In this document: positions 23,209 through 37,400 of the stretch, piece by piece | How positions within the stretch are numbered: position 1 is the first letter of the stretch | Layout: every line of letters begins with the position of its first letter | Assembly: GCA_954871525.1 (NCBI GenBank) | Contig: OX940862.1 | Span: 10,188,501-10,252,500 of the forward strand | Direction of reading: 5' to 3' | Source: Parietaria judaica | Lineage: Eukaryota; Streptophyta; Magnoliopsida; Rosales; Urticaceae | DNA: 64,000 nt | Notes under the pieces: generated by a model | What the model was told of the DNA's origin: nothing | The model's database searches: none | Seen by the model: only the letters and a program-made list of their open reading frames with translations | Program-made: the position numbers and the translations under genes

Positions 23209-26200
23209 TTAAAACCACGTGGTGTGGTTCGTATCGTCATCTTCGTCATCATTCTCGCCATTGCTAATGGAAGAATCAGTGGGATAAATCTCGCCGTCAT
23301 CGGCGTCGATATCACTATCATCTTCGCTATCTGTATCTAAATTTACCTCCGAATTATGCGATATATTCCAATCAGGAGGGAACGTCTTTTGCAGGGCTTC
23401 AGTGAGCTCGCCACCGCCCCTCTCGATCTTCCGCAAACACTTCGACCAGTGGACGGCGGTGCCCATATCGATGGTGAGACCCGACTCGATCATCTCCCGG
23501 CAGATCGAAACGATTCCGGTGTATATGTACGCTTCTGCAACTTGAGCTCTAGACAGGAGTGACGTCATCAAGCAATGGTACACGGCTTTGTCTGGCTTCA
23601 GTCCTGCCAGCTTCATCTCGTCAAAGCATTTCAGAGCCTTCTCCGGGAGAGAAGCACGCGCCCAGCCATTAATTAGTGTCGTGTACGTTTTCACGTTCGG
23701 CTTCACGCCCAGAGCTTGCATTTCTCTTATCGTTTGGGTAGCTCTCTGCAATGCGTCAGAAGTTATTGAAGAAATTAGAAAGAATTTTCAAGCTAAATTG
23801 AGGAGCACAACAAGAAGACGAACATAAGCGCTTCCGTTGGTACCATAAGCGAGCAATTTTTTTATTTTTTTTTTCAAATACAAAATACTTTAATCTCGTC
23901 CATCTTCAAGCACGTCAAAAAAGAAATTTTCTAAAATGCCGTCGGTGTAAGGTAAGTTCATCCGACATTCGCAACTTGTTAGGATATTCGAATCAAGTTA
24001 TGAATTCCGAGTCTGTATCGGCTATGTAAACTGAAATTCATCGATTAAGAACGGTACCATCATATCTCCGGCTCTGCTACAAGCATTGATGAAAGATGTG
24101 TAAGTATGGATATCGGGTTGAACACCTTCCTGCTTCATCTGTTGCATCAAATCGGCCGCTTCCCAGACATCGCCTCTTCGAGCCCATCTACAAAAGAAAA
24201 AGAAAATATCTAAGTGACCAGATCAGAGAGTTTGAATGTAAAATCCTGATCATACCCGTCGATCAATATATTGTAGACGAAGGTGTTCCTGGGAATTTTG
24301 TGATTGCTCATCTCTTTGGTCACTGCCAAAGCGCTCTGCATTCGGCCGGCCTTACAGCACGCCTTCAACAAGGCCTCGTATGTAAAGACGTCGAGCTCCA
24401 TACCCTCTTCCCTCATTTTTGTGAAATACTCGAAGGCCTTCCCGGTATCGCCCACTGATGCGTAACCATGCATTATATTTGTGTAAGTATGTTCATCGGG
24501 ACTCATACCTGCAAGTGCCATCTCGTCTAGAATTTCAACCGCCTTCTCCATCTGCAACAAAGTTACACAAAGTGTGTGACCAAGACAATCGCTCAAAGCT
24601 TAAAGGTATTCTGGGGTTTGGGTACCAGTACCTAACACCCTCTTTAATATCCTATTTTATATTTTAAATTCAACCCGATTGTGAATTATTATAGATTGCG
24701 TTTTTTGGTTTTAAAGCGCCATAATGTTTTATACACAGAACCAAAATTCGATTTATACTGTATTCGGAACGTTCGGGTTCGTAGATTGAAATGCGAAAAT
24801 TTGTTTCCAAGTACTTTTGACTCTAAATCGAAACTAAAGACCTTGTTTTGCTGGCTAACCTGGCGCTTCTCTACAAGACCAACAATCAAAGCATTGAAAG
24901 TATGAACGGTCGGGATGCAACCACTCATCCTCATCATATCGAAAATTTCTAGGGCCCTTCTCATTTCTCCAGTTTTTGCAAATCCGTGTATGATTGGCAT
25001 GAACGTTCGTGTGGTGGGCCTATGTCGGGCCTTCTGCATTTCCGTAACCGTACGAATGGCTCGTTCCATGTTTCCCATCCCGCAGAACGCTCTTATGATG
25101 TTATTGTATAGGATCACGTCAGGCTTTAGACCGTCTTTAATCACATCTTCAAAAACCGCAAACGCATTGGCCCAATCCTTAAGTTTCAGAAACCCGTTGA
25201 TCAGCATGGAATAAGTCTTCAAGTTGTGCTTTATCCCGGCTGATTTCATCAGTTTGCTGATTCTCAAAGCTTGGGAAACCTTTCCCATCTGAAATAATAG
25301 ACAAACGGTTTTTCTTTTATTAGGTAAAAGCGAAAAAAACGTTAAAATGAGAAGAAATGAAAACGGCAAAAACGAGTACCTTGGTATAATGATTGATGAG
25401 ACATCCATAACTAATAATCGAAGGGGTAAAGCCACATTCCTAAAATATAATGGTCAGATAGTTCATGCGACCGAGTAGAATTTAATCATTTATAATTTGT
25501 CAAAAATTCCGTTTGTAACCTTGAGTCGATCAAACACGACCATGCATTTGTCTTCATCTCCGATCATTGTGTAGCCATCCATCATCGTATGATAAATGTC
25601 GATCGAGGCATCAATACCCGCTTCTTCCATTTCCCGCACTAATGCCTCGGCTCTTTCCATGTTACATGTTTGACTAAAGTTTTATGAGACAGAGAGAGAG
25701 AGAGATTCAAACATATCATAAAACCAGAAAATGTTTGAGAACTTTCTTCTGTAAATTTTAAAAAAAGTTTAATAGTTACCAATGAGCGTATATGATGCTT
25801 CCGTAAATGATCGCGTTTAAGGTTATGTGTTTCTCTTTCGCTTCACGAAACCAGAACTCTGCAGCTCTTTCAAATAAAGCGTTCACGCAACGTCAAATAT
25901 GACAATTATACTGGAATTTGTGAATATGAGGTCATTATTTTGAGATGTATATATAGTTCACTTACTCGGCATTGGCCATTTTTGCGAACCCACTGACAAT
26001 TATACCGTAAGTCACCAAGCTCATGTCGATCCCTTCGTCTTTCATTCTTCTCGCGCAAGATAACGCCTCTTCCATATCTCTTCCAACTGCATAAGCGTGA
26101 ATAAGGCTGCATGTAATATAGGCTTTTAAATGTCGGGAAAAAGTAAAGTCTCAACGACAATCTGCAACACTGCCAAGTACGATGGTTTCTTCGGTGTGTT

Positions 26201-27586
26201 TGCTACCTGGAATAGACGTGCGATGACGGCTCGATACCCCTGGCTCGCATGCTCTCGAAAGTCTCTCGTGCACGATGCATGTCTCCTCGCCTCGCGTAGT
26301 ACTTTACCATCAACCCGTATTCCTTCCTCGAAGGCTGAGACAATCGATAAACTCTATCATAAGCTCTTTGCTAGACCCGCATATTTGACATAAATTGTAA
26401 TTTTCTTTCGTTAAGGGTATTTTAGGGAATTTCCCGGAATAACTCTCGAATTAGAGGCCGGGGATCATTTATCAATAAAGCGTTCTTGTTTCGGTTTGAT
26501 TATTTGCTCGGGTCCTAGCGCTTTCTTCTCCAGTCAAACCGAGCACAAACCAGAACTGAATTGAAGCTCAGCCAATGTAAAGCCTCCTATTTTACACAAT
26601 TTTTTAATATCTTTTGCTTTAAATTGTGATCAAAATTGTTCATTAAAATTCTAAAACAATAACCTTTAACACAGTATGCCATACAACTATGATCTTTCTG
26701 CTTTCAGTGATGATAATCAAGCTCTTCATACCTTCTTGATCCTCTGAAATGCCTGCACAACCGCCTGCCAATTATCCGGCTCGGTCTCCACGACTCGCCG
26801 GAACTCATTCCTTGATCCGTCTCTGTCCTCGTGCCACTTCGAGCGGTGCTCAACGCTGTCGCCGCCTCCTACCCACCTCGCCCGCTCCTCGATTTTCCCC
26901 TTCGTTCTCCTCCCGTCATCCAGCTTCACCGTCAGAATCCGGCCGTGAAACTCCACGCCGTCGAACTCCACCGCCTTCATCGCCGACTTCTCCGCCGCCG
27001 AGCCACCAAAGATCACGAACCCAAACCCCGCGTTCCTCTCCACGCTCTCGTGGGCCTTGATCAGGATGACGCTCTTCACCGGCCCGAATTGCCGGAAGAA
27101 TTCGTCGACGTCGGGTTTCTTGATCCAGCTCGGCAGGTTTCCGACGAAGATCTTCCCTTCCTGCCGAAACTCGACGCTCTTCTTCGCGTCCACTTCCTCG
27201 AGTTCAATCTCTTCTTCGTAGCTCTCGACGGAGGTTTCCGGCGCAGGAGGAGGCGGCATCGGGGGAGGCGGAGGCGGAGAGAGCTTGCTGGTGAGCCAGA
27301 GCTTCCTGGTAAGCGACTGGGAGTCGGGTTTCGCAAGGGTTTTGGGGGGGTTTGATTTGGGTTTGGGGAGAGGAGAAGCGGAGGTGGCTTTGAGGGTTTT
27401 GGGGCGGCGAAGATGGCGGGAAACCGGAGGTGGCGGCGGAGATGGGTCGGAAGGAGGTGGCTTCGGCGACGGAGAGTTGAGTGATAAAGGGAGGAACTTT
27501 GGGGGTCTCCCGGCGCCGGGGCGGCGGTTTCCGGCGACGGAGGAGAGGAGGGTCGATGGGTGAGGGGTAGTGAGAGAAACCTCCAT
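23209..27586 (-). CDS. PPR4: PPR4-like RRM + pentatricopeptide repeat protein, chloroplast RNA splicing factor
   Basis: Ten-exon model, all phases consistent: 27586-26732, 26334-26207, 26106-25966, 25866-25780, 25673-25520, 25439-25380, 25288-24860, 24551-24256, 24187-24058, 23745-23209; 938 aa (Arabidopsis At5g04810 is about 950 as I recall). Exon 1 encodes a Ser/Pro-rich N-terminus typical of a plastid transit peptide, then an RRM at about 145-225 with RNP2 IFVGNL (146-151) and RNP1 NAGFGFVIF (185-193). A run of P-type PPR motifs follows (such as VTYGIIVSGFAKM, KTYSMLINGFLKL, HTYTNIMHGYASVGDTGKAF). The tail is acidic (EDDSDIDADD, ENDDEDDD). An RRM fused to PPRs is the hallmark of PPR4, shown in maize to be needed for trans-splicing of rps12 intron 1 in chloroplasts. 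All introns are GT-AG, the longest 397 bp. Confidence 0.93.
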
Positions 27587-28145
27587 TATCCGTTTACTCC
27601 ACAGAAAGGAGTGAAGTGGAAATTAGTAAGGTTAAGGTACGTAATTGTAATTCTGATTTTTTTAATTAATTAAGTGAAAAATAAATTAATGTTTTTTTTT
27701 TCTTTTTATTCAAAACAAATTTTGTGGTGCATCATATTTTTTTAAGAAAAATTAACAGGGGTGTGACATTATTATCGGCTAAAGTTACAATGTATTCTCG
27801 CATTTTTAGATATATTCGGTGTAATAACACGTGACACTATTGGCCAAGTTTACATATATATATGGGGCTCATTTGAGTCTCATGCATTTTGAACTCGTAA
27901 ACTCTTAAATAAGTATGTAATAGTGGAGTTAACACTAGGTCAAGCAAGCTTCGTTTCATAAATATTTTTATTTAGATTGTACATGAAGAAGTGTATAACC
28001 AAGTATCAGTTTATCGTTTTTACCTATAAATCAATTACCGTTATGGACGGAGCTATCTTTTGATAACGAATAAGATATAAATATTTTTTAAAGAATATAC
28101 ACTAAATTTATATATAGTGTCAGAAATATAAAATATAATATCATG

Positions 28146-28146
28146 T

Positions 28147-28184
<38 letters not shown>
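28146..28184. repeat. (ATA)n microsatellite
   Basis: Uninterrupted run of about thirteen ATA/TAA units. Confidence 0.95.
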
Positions 28185-28536
28185 GTGCTTAATAAATAAT
28201 CTCATCCACATAATATTATGTTACAATGTCAATAATTTCAAGACAAAATAATCAACATCATCAAAACAGGAGGATCTGCGGGGGCTGGTTCGGCCCAATG
28301 GCTTTGGAGGTAAGTAATGGTAATCCACTCCATAAGTTGGCTAAATGGTGGTCATTTTGTGGGTAAATGCTCCACGAGCGAGATTTAGCGAATGAGTCTA
28401 GATGCCGCTACTACTTTCAATTTCAAATCACATTGTCTCAAAATGTGATGACAACAATGTTATCATTTGGATAACCACGTGAATAGGATCAAATGCAGAA
28501 GATGCATCATCGTCTAGACTGTCGGGAGATTAGTTA

Positions 28537-28846
28537 GGGAAACTTGTCAACATGCCTTAAAAATTAAAATTACCTTTTTAATCTCAAATCCAAAAACTAT
28601 AAAATTTTAAACTTTCACCTTTTTTTCGGCATCATTTTACCCTAAGTATCTTGTATTATCAAGGACGGGCATCATTGACTGTCAAGAGATTGCCTTGGAT
28701 AACAAAAAAAACTCTTCTCAGTAACAAAAGAAACTTAGGGTAAAAAGTGGTCCAAAAAACAGTGGAAGTTTTAGAATTTTATAGCTTTTAAATTTAGGTT
28801 AAAAAATTTACTTAAGTGTTTTTTAAATCATTAGGGCAAGTTTCCC
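28537..28846. mobile_element. Small TIR element (MITE), 310 bp
   Basis: The left end GGGAAACTTGTC is mirrored by the right end, which reads GGGAAACTTGCC on the opposite strand. Inside, TTTACCCTAAGTATCTT and its counterpart near 28735 (AACTTAGGGTAAAAAG) and an AGCTATAAAATT-like block extend the fold-back to about 110 bases per arm with mismatches. No coding capacity; target duplication not clear. Confidence 0.7.
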
Positions 28847-31413
28847 ATTGGCATATCGGGAATCCACAATGTATCCCTTGTCCCCTTGCTATCAAGGTCC
28901 TGAAAGTAGCCGGAACGGGATATATTACTCGTTCTCTATTGTCCTGCGCCACACGAGTCCCACCCAACCCCTCTCATCCGCCACCCCACCCACCCTGCTC
29001 GATAACACCTCGTCCGCTACCCCCAACCCAGCATGCAGAGGGCTATTGGGAGGAGAAGTTCAACCGGTACTTGCACGATCCGTGGAGTGCCTAGAGCCAA
29101 CATCAGAAGCGTCCATTGGGGCTCTGGCGGTGGACTGAGTCCTGTTCTCGTAGAACTCTGCTAATCACTAATCCAACCTGTTCAGCCTTCTCACCGATCT
29201 TAGGGTCTGTATTTTCTTGGTCGTCGTCAAGGTGGACTGTAGAATGCGCTCGACAATCGCATTGTCTGCAGTTATTACCAATGATTGTTGAAAAAAATAG
29301 TAGGGATTATAGTCTTATCCGCCAGCTTATGCTATAAATTTACAATCTAAAGTTTCATATTTTGTATACTATACTTTTAAGGATATTCAAAATGAGAGGC
29401 TTAACATAATTTATTTGGTGGAAAATCAAACCACAAAGATGATATCATAATATGAGTTAAGTTCGAGGATGAAATCATATACAGGCTGCTTAATATAATT
29501 TAAACAATGAGTATTTTTTGGTAACATTTATATTTTCCGATTTTAGAGTATAATATTTGGGAGGAGCGTTAGTATTTTTAGTGTAGTTAGTGATTTTTTT
29601 TCTTTCTGAAATAATTAATATTGACTGATTGTAAGGTGACGATCGGATAGAAAATTATAAATGCAAAAGAGAAAAAGAAAAGGTAAGCACAGTAAGCACC
29701 CTCATGCGCCCTCAGGGGCAAGCGCATCGCGTCAAGGACGCGGCAAACGGAGTAAGCTTTGTACTCGTAGCCGCATTTCTCTCTCTTTATTTTCCCGCGG
29801 CCTCACTCGCATCCATCTCCCCTTCAAGTTGCAACTCGTGACTTTCATATTCCATTGACTTAATTTTATAATTTCATTGATTTTTATAATACCAAGTGAA
29901 TTTGATATTTCATTGACTTTATTATAATATATATACCAAACATTAGCTTCTAATTAGTCATTTAAGGTAATTAGTTATGATTTGAATTTTCTTATATATT
30001 TGTAAACATAAATGTGTCGGAGAGATTAGTGGAGAATGAATAAAAAAAAGTCGGTGTTATACTTGCAACTTGTGTTTATCATTTTTCTTATAAAGTGGAT
30101 CGACATTAGAAAGTATAGTTTAAATTTAATGGGTCTATTTAATTAATTATTTTTATGCAACAAAATCATTTTAATCCTAACATTCATCTCGCAAGTAGTT
30201 TTGAAGTTCTACGACGACAAGTTTAAGAAGGTGGTCGAATCAGTTTTAAAGAAAGCGATTGACGCGCCTCAATGTTTTTCTGTTGATATTTATTCTTTCA
30301 GATTTTTTCAATAAAGCTGGAGAGGTTTCTCAAACTACAAAATGCCGTTCGTCTGATCATGTGGAGTAGATACCGATGAACGCTCAATCACGTTAGAGAG
30401 GCGTATCAATTTTTTAAAAAATGTCTTGCCATTTCTACTGAATTTAATTTTGAAATTTTGTCAATAAAACATGAGATTTTCTTAACTAATCGCGATGACG
30501 ATAACGTTGGAGATAGCTATATTTGAGTCGCTGGATATTCTCTGTACACTGATCTATCTCTTTTGTGTACCCATTTAGGTATATTCAAATATTTCATTAA
30601 AAAAAAAGGTATATATTCAAATATTTATATAACAAAACATACAATTATAATTTATATGTACCAGAGTGTCACTCACGATCGTCACGAGCTGTTGAGTCGT
30701 GATGCCTAATTAATTACCATCATTGGTATGAAGGGTTCAAGATTATTTAAGCAAGAGTATTTTAGGTATTTATATGTTATTGTAGTCTTAATTTTCGTGT
30801 AAGACTTTCAGTCGATAGTTGCCGTGCTTGTATCACAAAGGGAGAGTGACATAGTATTATAATACCGTGAATTCTCGGATTGAATTGTAGTAAAGAAGAT
30901 TTGCAAACGGTAAGTTGACATGTCCCTTATTTTAAAAGTGAAATTATTATAATTTTCTCTACGGCACCATCATACGGTCTGTTCTCTTCTTTCGATCTGA
31001 GAATTCAGGGCCAAAATCCTAACGCGTCTTTGGTCAACTATAGTTCATCACAAAATTGACGATTTCAGAAAGATTCGAAATATCATAATATAGAGTGAAA
31101 GTCTACTGCAACTTGCAAGAAGAAAAATATAATCTAAGAGTAAGTGCAAATTTCATTTTGTTATTTTATTACAATTTTGTGACAATATTAAAATAAAAGT
31201 AGTCGGCAGGGTTGATCCATTGTTTCTGTAATTTGTTTGTTTAAATATTACCAGTATATTGATTGCTTAATTTTTCTTTTCTTCAAATATCAAGCTGAAT
31301 CCTGATTCAAAATACATAATACGTCATTCTCGTTATATACCAAGGTTATTAGCACTTTGTTTCAATATTGCCTGTTTGTTCTCAAAATCTACCATCCAGA
31401 TCAACACGTTAAT

Positions 31414-34400
31414 ATGTCCTTGGTCGGAGATGACATCTACAATGACTTTTTCCCGGCAGTCCGCGCCAACGATCAAGGTCTTGTGGCAGCGTTTCTCAGA
31501 AGGCATCCCGAGTCGGTGAGAGCAACGATTCCCCATAGTGGCAGGACACCCCTCCACGTCGCGGTCCTTTCCGGACATCTCGATATGGTGAAGCTCCTCT
31601 TGCAGAACATGAATTCCGACGACCTTGAGATAGCAGCCAGCGGGTTCACGGCTTTTGCGGAAGCTGTCTGTCAAGGGATGCGGAAAGATATACTAGTTAA
31701 AATGGTTGAGATGAACCCTAAAATCCTGGAAATACTCGACGAAGACGGAATGTTTCCAGTCGCCAGGGCTTTTGTTTTGAATTATTCGACCGTAGGAGCT
31801 TATTTGTACAGCAAAACACCGACGGAAGCACTTCTAGATCCACAGCTACAGGGAAGCTTAATTAATGGGGCCACAGTCCTTACTAGCGTCATAAGAATCC
31901 AACGTTTTGGTGAGTTCTTTAAACGTTTTCAGAATGTTTTTTTTAGAGAATTTAATTTAGAAGTTGAAAAATGTATCATGACTTTAGGTATCGCAGCCAA
32001 ATTGCTTGACGCCCAACGAACTTTGGCTTTGGCACGAGATTTTGAAGGCAAAACTCCTTTTTTCGCAATAGCTTGCTCACCCTTCGCGTTTCTTAGTGGA
32101 AGCCGTCTTTCCCTTTTCCAAAAACTTATATATCCAGGTAATGTTTAGCAACCAATCGATCTAATAATGTTACAATATGCAAATGGAAAGTTGAATATAT
32201 ATATATATAACAGTATAACTCGATATATTAAAAAATGACTGGCAATGTCATGTTGCGGTCAATTGGATGCCACGTGGCATTGACTAAGGTCATCCAACAG
32301 AAAAGAAGTGAAAGTGACAAAATAAGAGTTTGATACTTTTACCCGCCGAAAAAAGAAAAAAAAAAGATTTCATACTTAACATTATAGTTTGTGACATTTT
32401 TAAAGTGTGATTGTTTACATTAAGATCCATACGTGTGAATTTGAATTCACATACAAATAATAAGATGGGACACAAGAATTTGAATGACAGAATATTAAAC
32501 CAAATATGACAGAATATTAAATCTAGGGTAAACTGCGGCTAATGTATCTAATGTTTGATCTTCTGCGGATTATGTACTCAATGTTTATTTTCGGCGACTA
32601 ATGTACCCAATGTTTGATCCGTTAGATATTTTTGTGTTTTCCGTCACTTGACTGTTAGAGAGTGATTCTTACTCTATAAGTACAATTTTCAAATTTTTGA
32701 CATAACTCACTCATTTTTTGTCCAAATTTTAAGCACGACCTATGGTTGGAAAGATTATTTCACATTACATATTTTATATTTTTGGCATAACTCACTCATT
32801 TTTTGTCCAAAATTTATAAATAAACACCCGTTAGAAAGATAAATATTTATCTACAACTTTTTACTTTTATGTTTCATCATAAAAAATCATTAAGTAAATT
32901 AAAATTTGCTCTTATCAAATATTTTGCATTAAACTAGCTAATGTCCAATTTTACGTTGTATTTCAAATTTTGTATTTTTATGAAACTTTTTTTACAAAAA
33001 AAATATTAAAGTTGTAGATCTATCTCTTATCTTTCCAACCATAGTTCGTGCATAAAATTTGGAAAGAAAATGAGTGAGTTATGTAGAAAAATACAAAAAG
33101 TGTACATACAGAGGAGGAATCCCCTCTAACGGTCAAGTGACGGAAAACACAAAAATATCTAACGGATTAAACATTGGGTACACTAGCCGCGAAAATAAAC
33201 ATTGGGTACACAATCCACGGAAGATCAAACATTGGGTACATTAGTCGTAGTTTACCCTTAAATCTATTTGTTTTTTGAGATCTGTATACATATTTGAATG
33301 TAATTTTAATTTTTAATTGAGTTTTTATATATAATATGGAGTACAAATTGATCATATTTATTATAAATATGGAAAATAATTATCATAAAAAAATATTTAA
33401 GATTTTACCAATTATTATGAAATATAAAATATTCCTCATGGTACTGATTAAAATAATCAAAATATTTACGATATTATTCATGAAATTAAATAGTGTTATA
33501 TATAAATTTTAATTAATTTTAATTTTATTAAAAAATAATTAGTATAAATTATTTAATTAAGAAAATAATTCACTATTTTGATAAGTTATTTTATAAAATT
33601 GTATTCGTAGAAAAAAAAAACTACAAATAAATTAATTTTATGATTTAGCTAATTATTTAACATAAATGAATTATTAACATTAATTTTTTTTTAAACGCAA
33701 TTAAAATTACATAGTATTATTTCAAATCATCAAAACTAAATCTTCTCACGTATCATTGGATTCTTTTGTTGGAAGCTTCCCAATGATATATTTTATGAGT
33801 AAATCAGATGCTTGGTAAAAAAAATTGTGGAATTTTGAAGGTTTGAGGAGGAGAGAGAGAAATATGATAAAAAGAAACTGTAAATTAACCATTACAATAT
33901 GTGAGAAAGAAAAAGAAGATGACATATTGATAATTAAGAAGAAAAGAGGAAAATAATAGGTATTAATGTTATTCATACTTGAACTTAAATCTTACTAAAT
34001 AAAAAGTGATTCAGACCCATTAAGAGGTTTTAAAATAAAAGGAAAAAAAACAAATGCATTAAATTGTATCTACATCTGACTCATTAAAATTCAGATGTCT
34101 ATTAAGTGTAAAAAAAATACAGTCTTAGTAGTAATATGTATGACGCTAGTGTTCCTTCATTAATATATTAATTACTAACTTGATTATATATATAAAAAAA
34201 ATGGTTCTTCCAAATATATCAATTTATAGAGGTCATAGTAAATGATTCATGGTTGCTAGGCACAAAACAATTTCAGTATAAAAAATGTTGTATATATAGA
34301 TTATAACTATATATTTATTATATATGATTCATTGGTTCTCTTTGTCAATTATTATTGTATCTTCCTCTTTTTATGCTAATAGCTTCCTCTCTCCTTTGTT

Positions 34401-37400
34401 CATAGGCATAACACTTGTTGACTTCGATGAATTTCATTTTGACTTTCACCTAGTGAACGCATCCACATTCATCAGCGTAGGTAAGCAATGTGCTTTGCTT
34501 AATACACGAGGGGTTATATCTGCCTTTATCAAAGTTTCAAATTTGCTTAATATTGAGATCAACCTTTGTTTTTCAAATTTGTTTTTTTTTTATTATTACT
34601 TTAATTTTAGGTATAGAAAACATCATAAAAATATTTGTTTATTTTATATAGAAAATAAATTCAATTTTTTTCTTTAAAATTTAAATACAAATAAAATGTG
34701 TTTTTAGTCGTGAAACTCACTTCTTTTGCACCTATTATTGTAAACTGTGGTAAAAACTAAAAAATAATGAAGGTAGGTGTATGAATGAGATGTGATTTGC
34801 ATGAAGATGAAATAGTAAAGTAAATAATTAAAGAGATCGTGGAGAGCATAGATAGATAATCGGTGAAGGTAAAATGTAAGAAATGAAGGGTAAAGTGAGG
34901 AATGAGAGTGTCTTAATTCTTTCTTTAAAGGAGATTATTTATTTAGGAGCAGCTAGGTAACTCGTAATTACACATTGTAAGTGTATAGTGAAACAAAAAG
35001 TAACTTAATATGGTAATGAGTATGTTATTATACGTAACATTTTCTAATTTATTCCAACTTATTTCTTCTTTTGTATTTGCTGATATAACTATTTTAATAT
35101 ATATATATATTTCACATTAAAAATTTAAAGCTCTGTAATTTTTTTTACGAACTTCGGATGGACTCATAATATGACTATATAGTACTTTAATTTCATTACA
35201 AAATGTTCTATAGAATATTTTTAGTTTAGGTAGAAAAGTGAAATGATCGAGTTTGCACAATTGCCCGCCCCCTTTTTATTTTACCAGGTAGGGATCTCTG
35301 GGTTTCTCTTTGTTTCATGACGCGAATAAGATATATACTAACGGCATAAATGTGTAATATTATGGGGTAATATTGGCAAAAGTAGCTAACTTGTTGTGTT
35401 TGTTTCATTTATATGGCCAATGCGATTTAATCCTGGCAATAGTATTTAAAGTTTGCTAAATCATCTCAATTGTAAATTTCCATCCACTTAATAGTATTTA
35501 AAGTCTGCTCGAGCATTGTGAGAATAAAGAGGGACAAGGGAGTGGGTCCTACGCATTAAAGAAAAAAAATATATTAAGTAATAAATTAAGTATTTTAATA
35601 AAAAAAAAAGAGAAAAAATAATTAAAAATAACGTGGTTGTCCACTTGGAACCCCACGTGGCAGTTAACGCAGCCACGTCACCATTTGACTAACAGAGTTA
35701 AAGTTAAGTGGATGAAAATTTGTGATTGAAACGATTTAGCAAACTTTGAATACTATTGCCAGGATTAAATCACATTGGCCATATAAATGATACAAACACA
35801 ACAAGTTGGCTACTTTTGCCAATATTACCCCTAATATTATTACTTATTGTAGAGAATTAACTTAAAATATCTATATATAGCACTTATTATTAATATGTAT
35901 AATTGTGTATACCGCATGTATGTAAATATGGTTAATAACGACCCAAGTATCCAATATTTAATCTTTTTTTATACCAGAAATTGTTTATGATCGAAGTTTT
36001 TAAAATTAATTATTTAGTTTCTATCTACAATCAAGTCGACTTTTCAAAGTTACAAAACGCACACAAGAGACATGAAACGACAAGTTTTAAAATAAAGTAG
36101 ACAAGAAAATAAACATTAAACATGAAATTACTTTTCTTTTTTTTTTTAATGGGGGTAACATGAAGTTACTAAATAGTCTAACTTTTACACATTCTGGTCT
36201 TTATCATTGTCCTTCCAGCTTATTTTTATAACTGTCTCTTTTCAGAATTTATCTTGCAATTACTAAAGGTCCTCATAGGAAGAGCCCCGACCATCATGCG
36301 TGTTTATCAAGCAAAGAGAACGCATCAACAGAGTATGCCGCTCTTAAGTCAGATGTGCGATGTCGTGAGAACATTAAACGACGGCGATGAGAAGATTGGT
36401 CTGATTCACGAAGCGATCTTGGAAGCGACGGACAGGGGCCTCGTCGAGTTCATAGAAGCGATTGCCAAAGCAAACCCGGATCTCTTGGCGTCTTGTGTAG
36501 ACCGTAGAACTGGAATGAACGTCTTACAACACGCGATTAGGTCTCGGCATGCACATATTTACGGTCTTCTACTTAGTCTCCCCTCAAAAGAAGCGATGCT
36601 TTCTCACCGGGATAATTCTGGGAATCACGCTTTACACATTGCGGGAATGATTGCTCCTTCACACCGGCTAAGCCACATTCCAGGAGCTGCGCTGCGAATG
36701 CAAAGAGAAATGCAATGGTTCAAGGTACACAAATAATAGATGACGCGATTTAACAATTGTTTATTATACGGTCGGGTCGTGGACTATATATCCTTAAATT
36801 GCATATATTAAATTTTACGATATATAAAATAGTATTAGAGCCCATTAAGTTCAAACGGACATTAGGTCGAAAAATGAGAGGGTCCGGTCCTAATGAGTAG
36901 ACATAAGTATATATATCGGCCATACTAAACATAATTATATATATATATATATAATTATATATATGTGTTATTAAATAGCCACCTCATCAATTTGCTTTTT
37001 TGTAAAGAAAACGGAAAAATTAGCTATTTGACTAATCATTTCAATTTGGCTATTAAGAGATATTTCTCTATATATAACTATTTGCGGCTAATTTTAGAAA
37101 GTAAGTTAGTCAGAAATAATTCACTATAGAGTCGCTTTTAACCTTATGGTTTCAGTATTAATAACTGTGACTAATCTTTAATCATTTAAGCAATATATAA
37201 AAAAAAATGTGTTTTTTTTTTTGCTTGAGTAATCTGAAATTTGAACTGAAATTTTCTCATGTATTTGGTTATTTTTAAGTCAACTTTTTCCTAGAGGGTA
37301 AATTTTAGAGTTAGATTATTATAGTGCCACTGTATATATATATATATATAGTACGTAATATAATTTTTTTTCTTTTACCTATTACATTTTCCATATTCTT

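Larger units (their letters stand above)
27587..31413. other. Intergenic spacer between divergent PPR4 and ankyrin genes
   Basis: The two flanking genes are transcribed away from this spacer, so both promoters lie here. It also holds an ATA microsatellite (28146-28184), a TIR element (28537-28846), a short GC-richer, C-run block (28860-29140), and a segment at 30190-30440 related to 19605-19810. Open frames at 28816-29138 and 29661-29858 resemble no known protein. Confidence 0.55.

Noticed and set aside
28848..29138. 96-aa open frame with Pro/Ser-rich content
   Set aside because: Overlapping frames are equally open because the block is GC-rich; no recognisable domain, start context or neighbouring exon.
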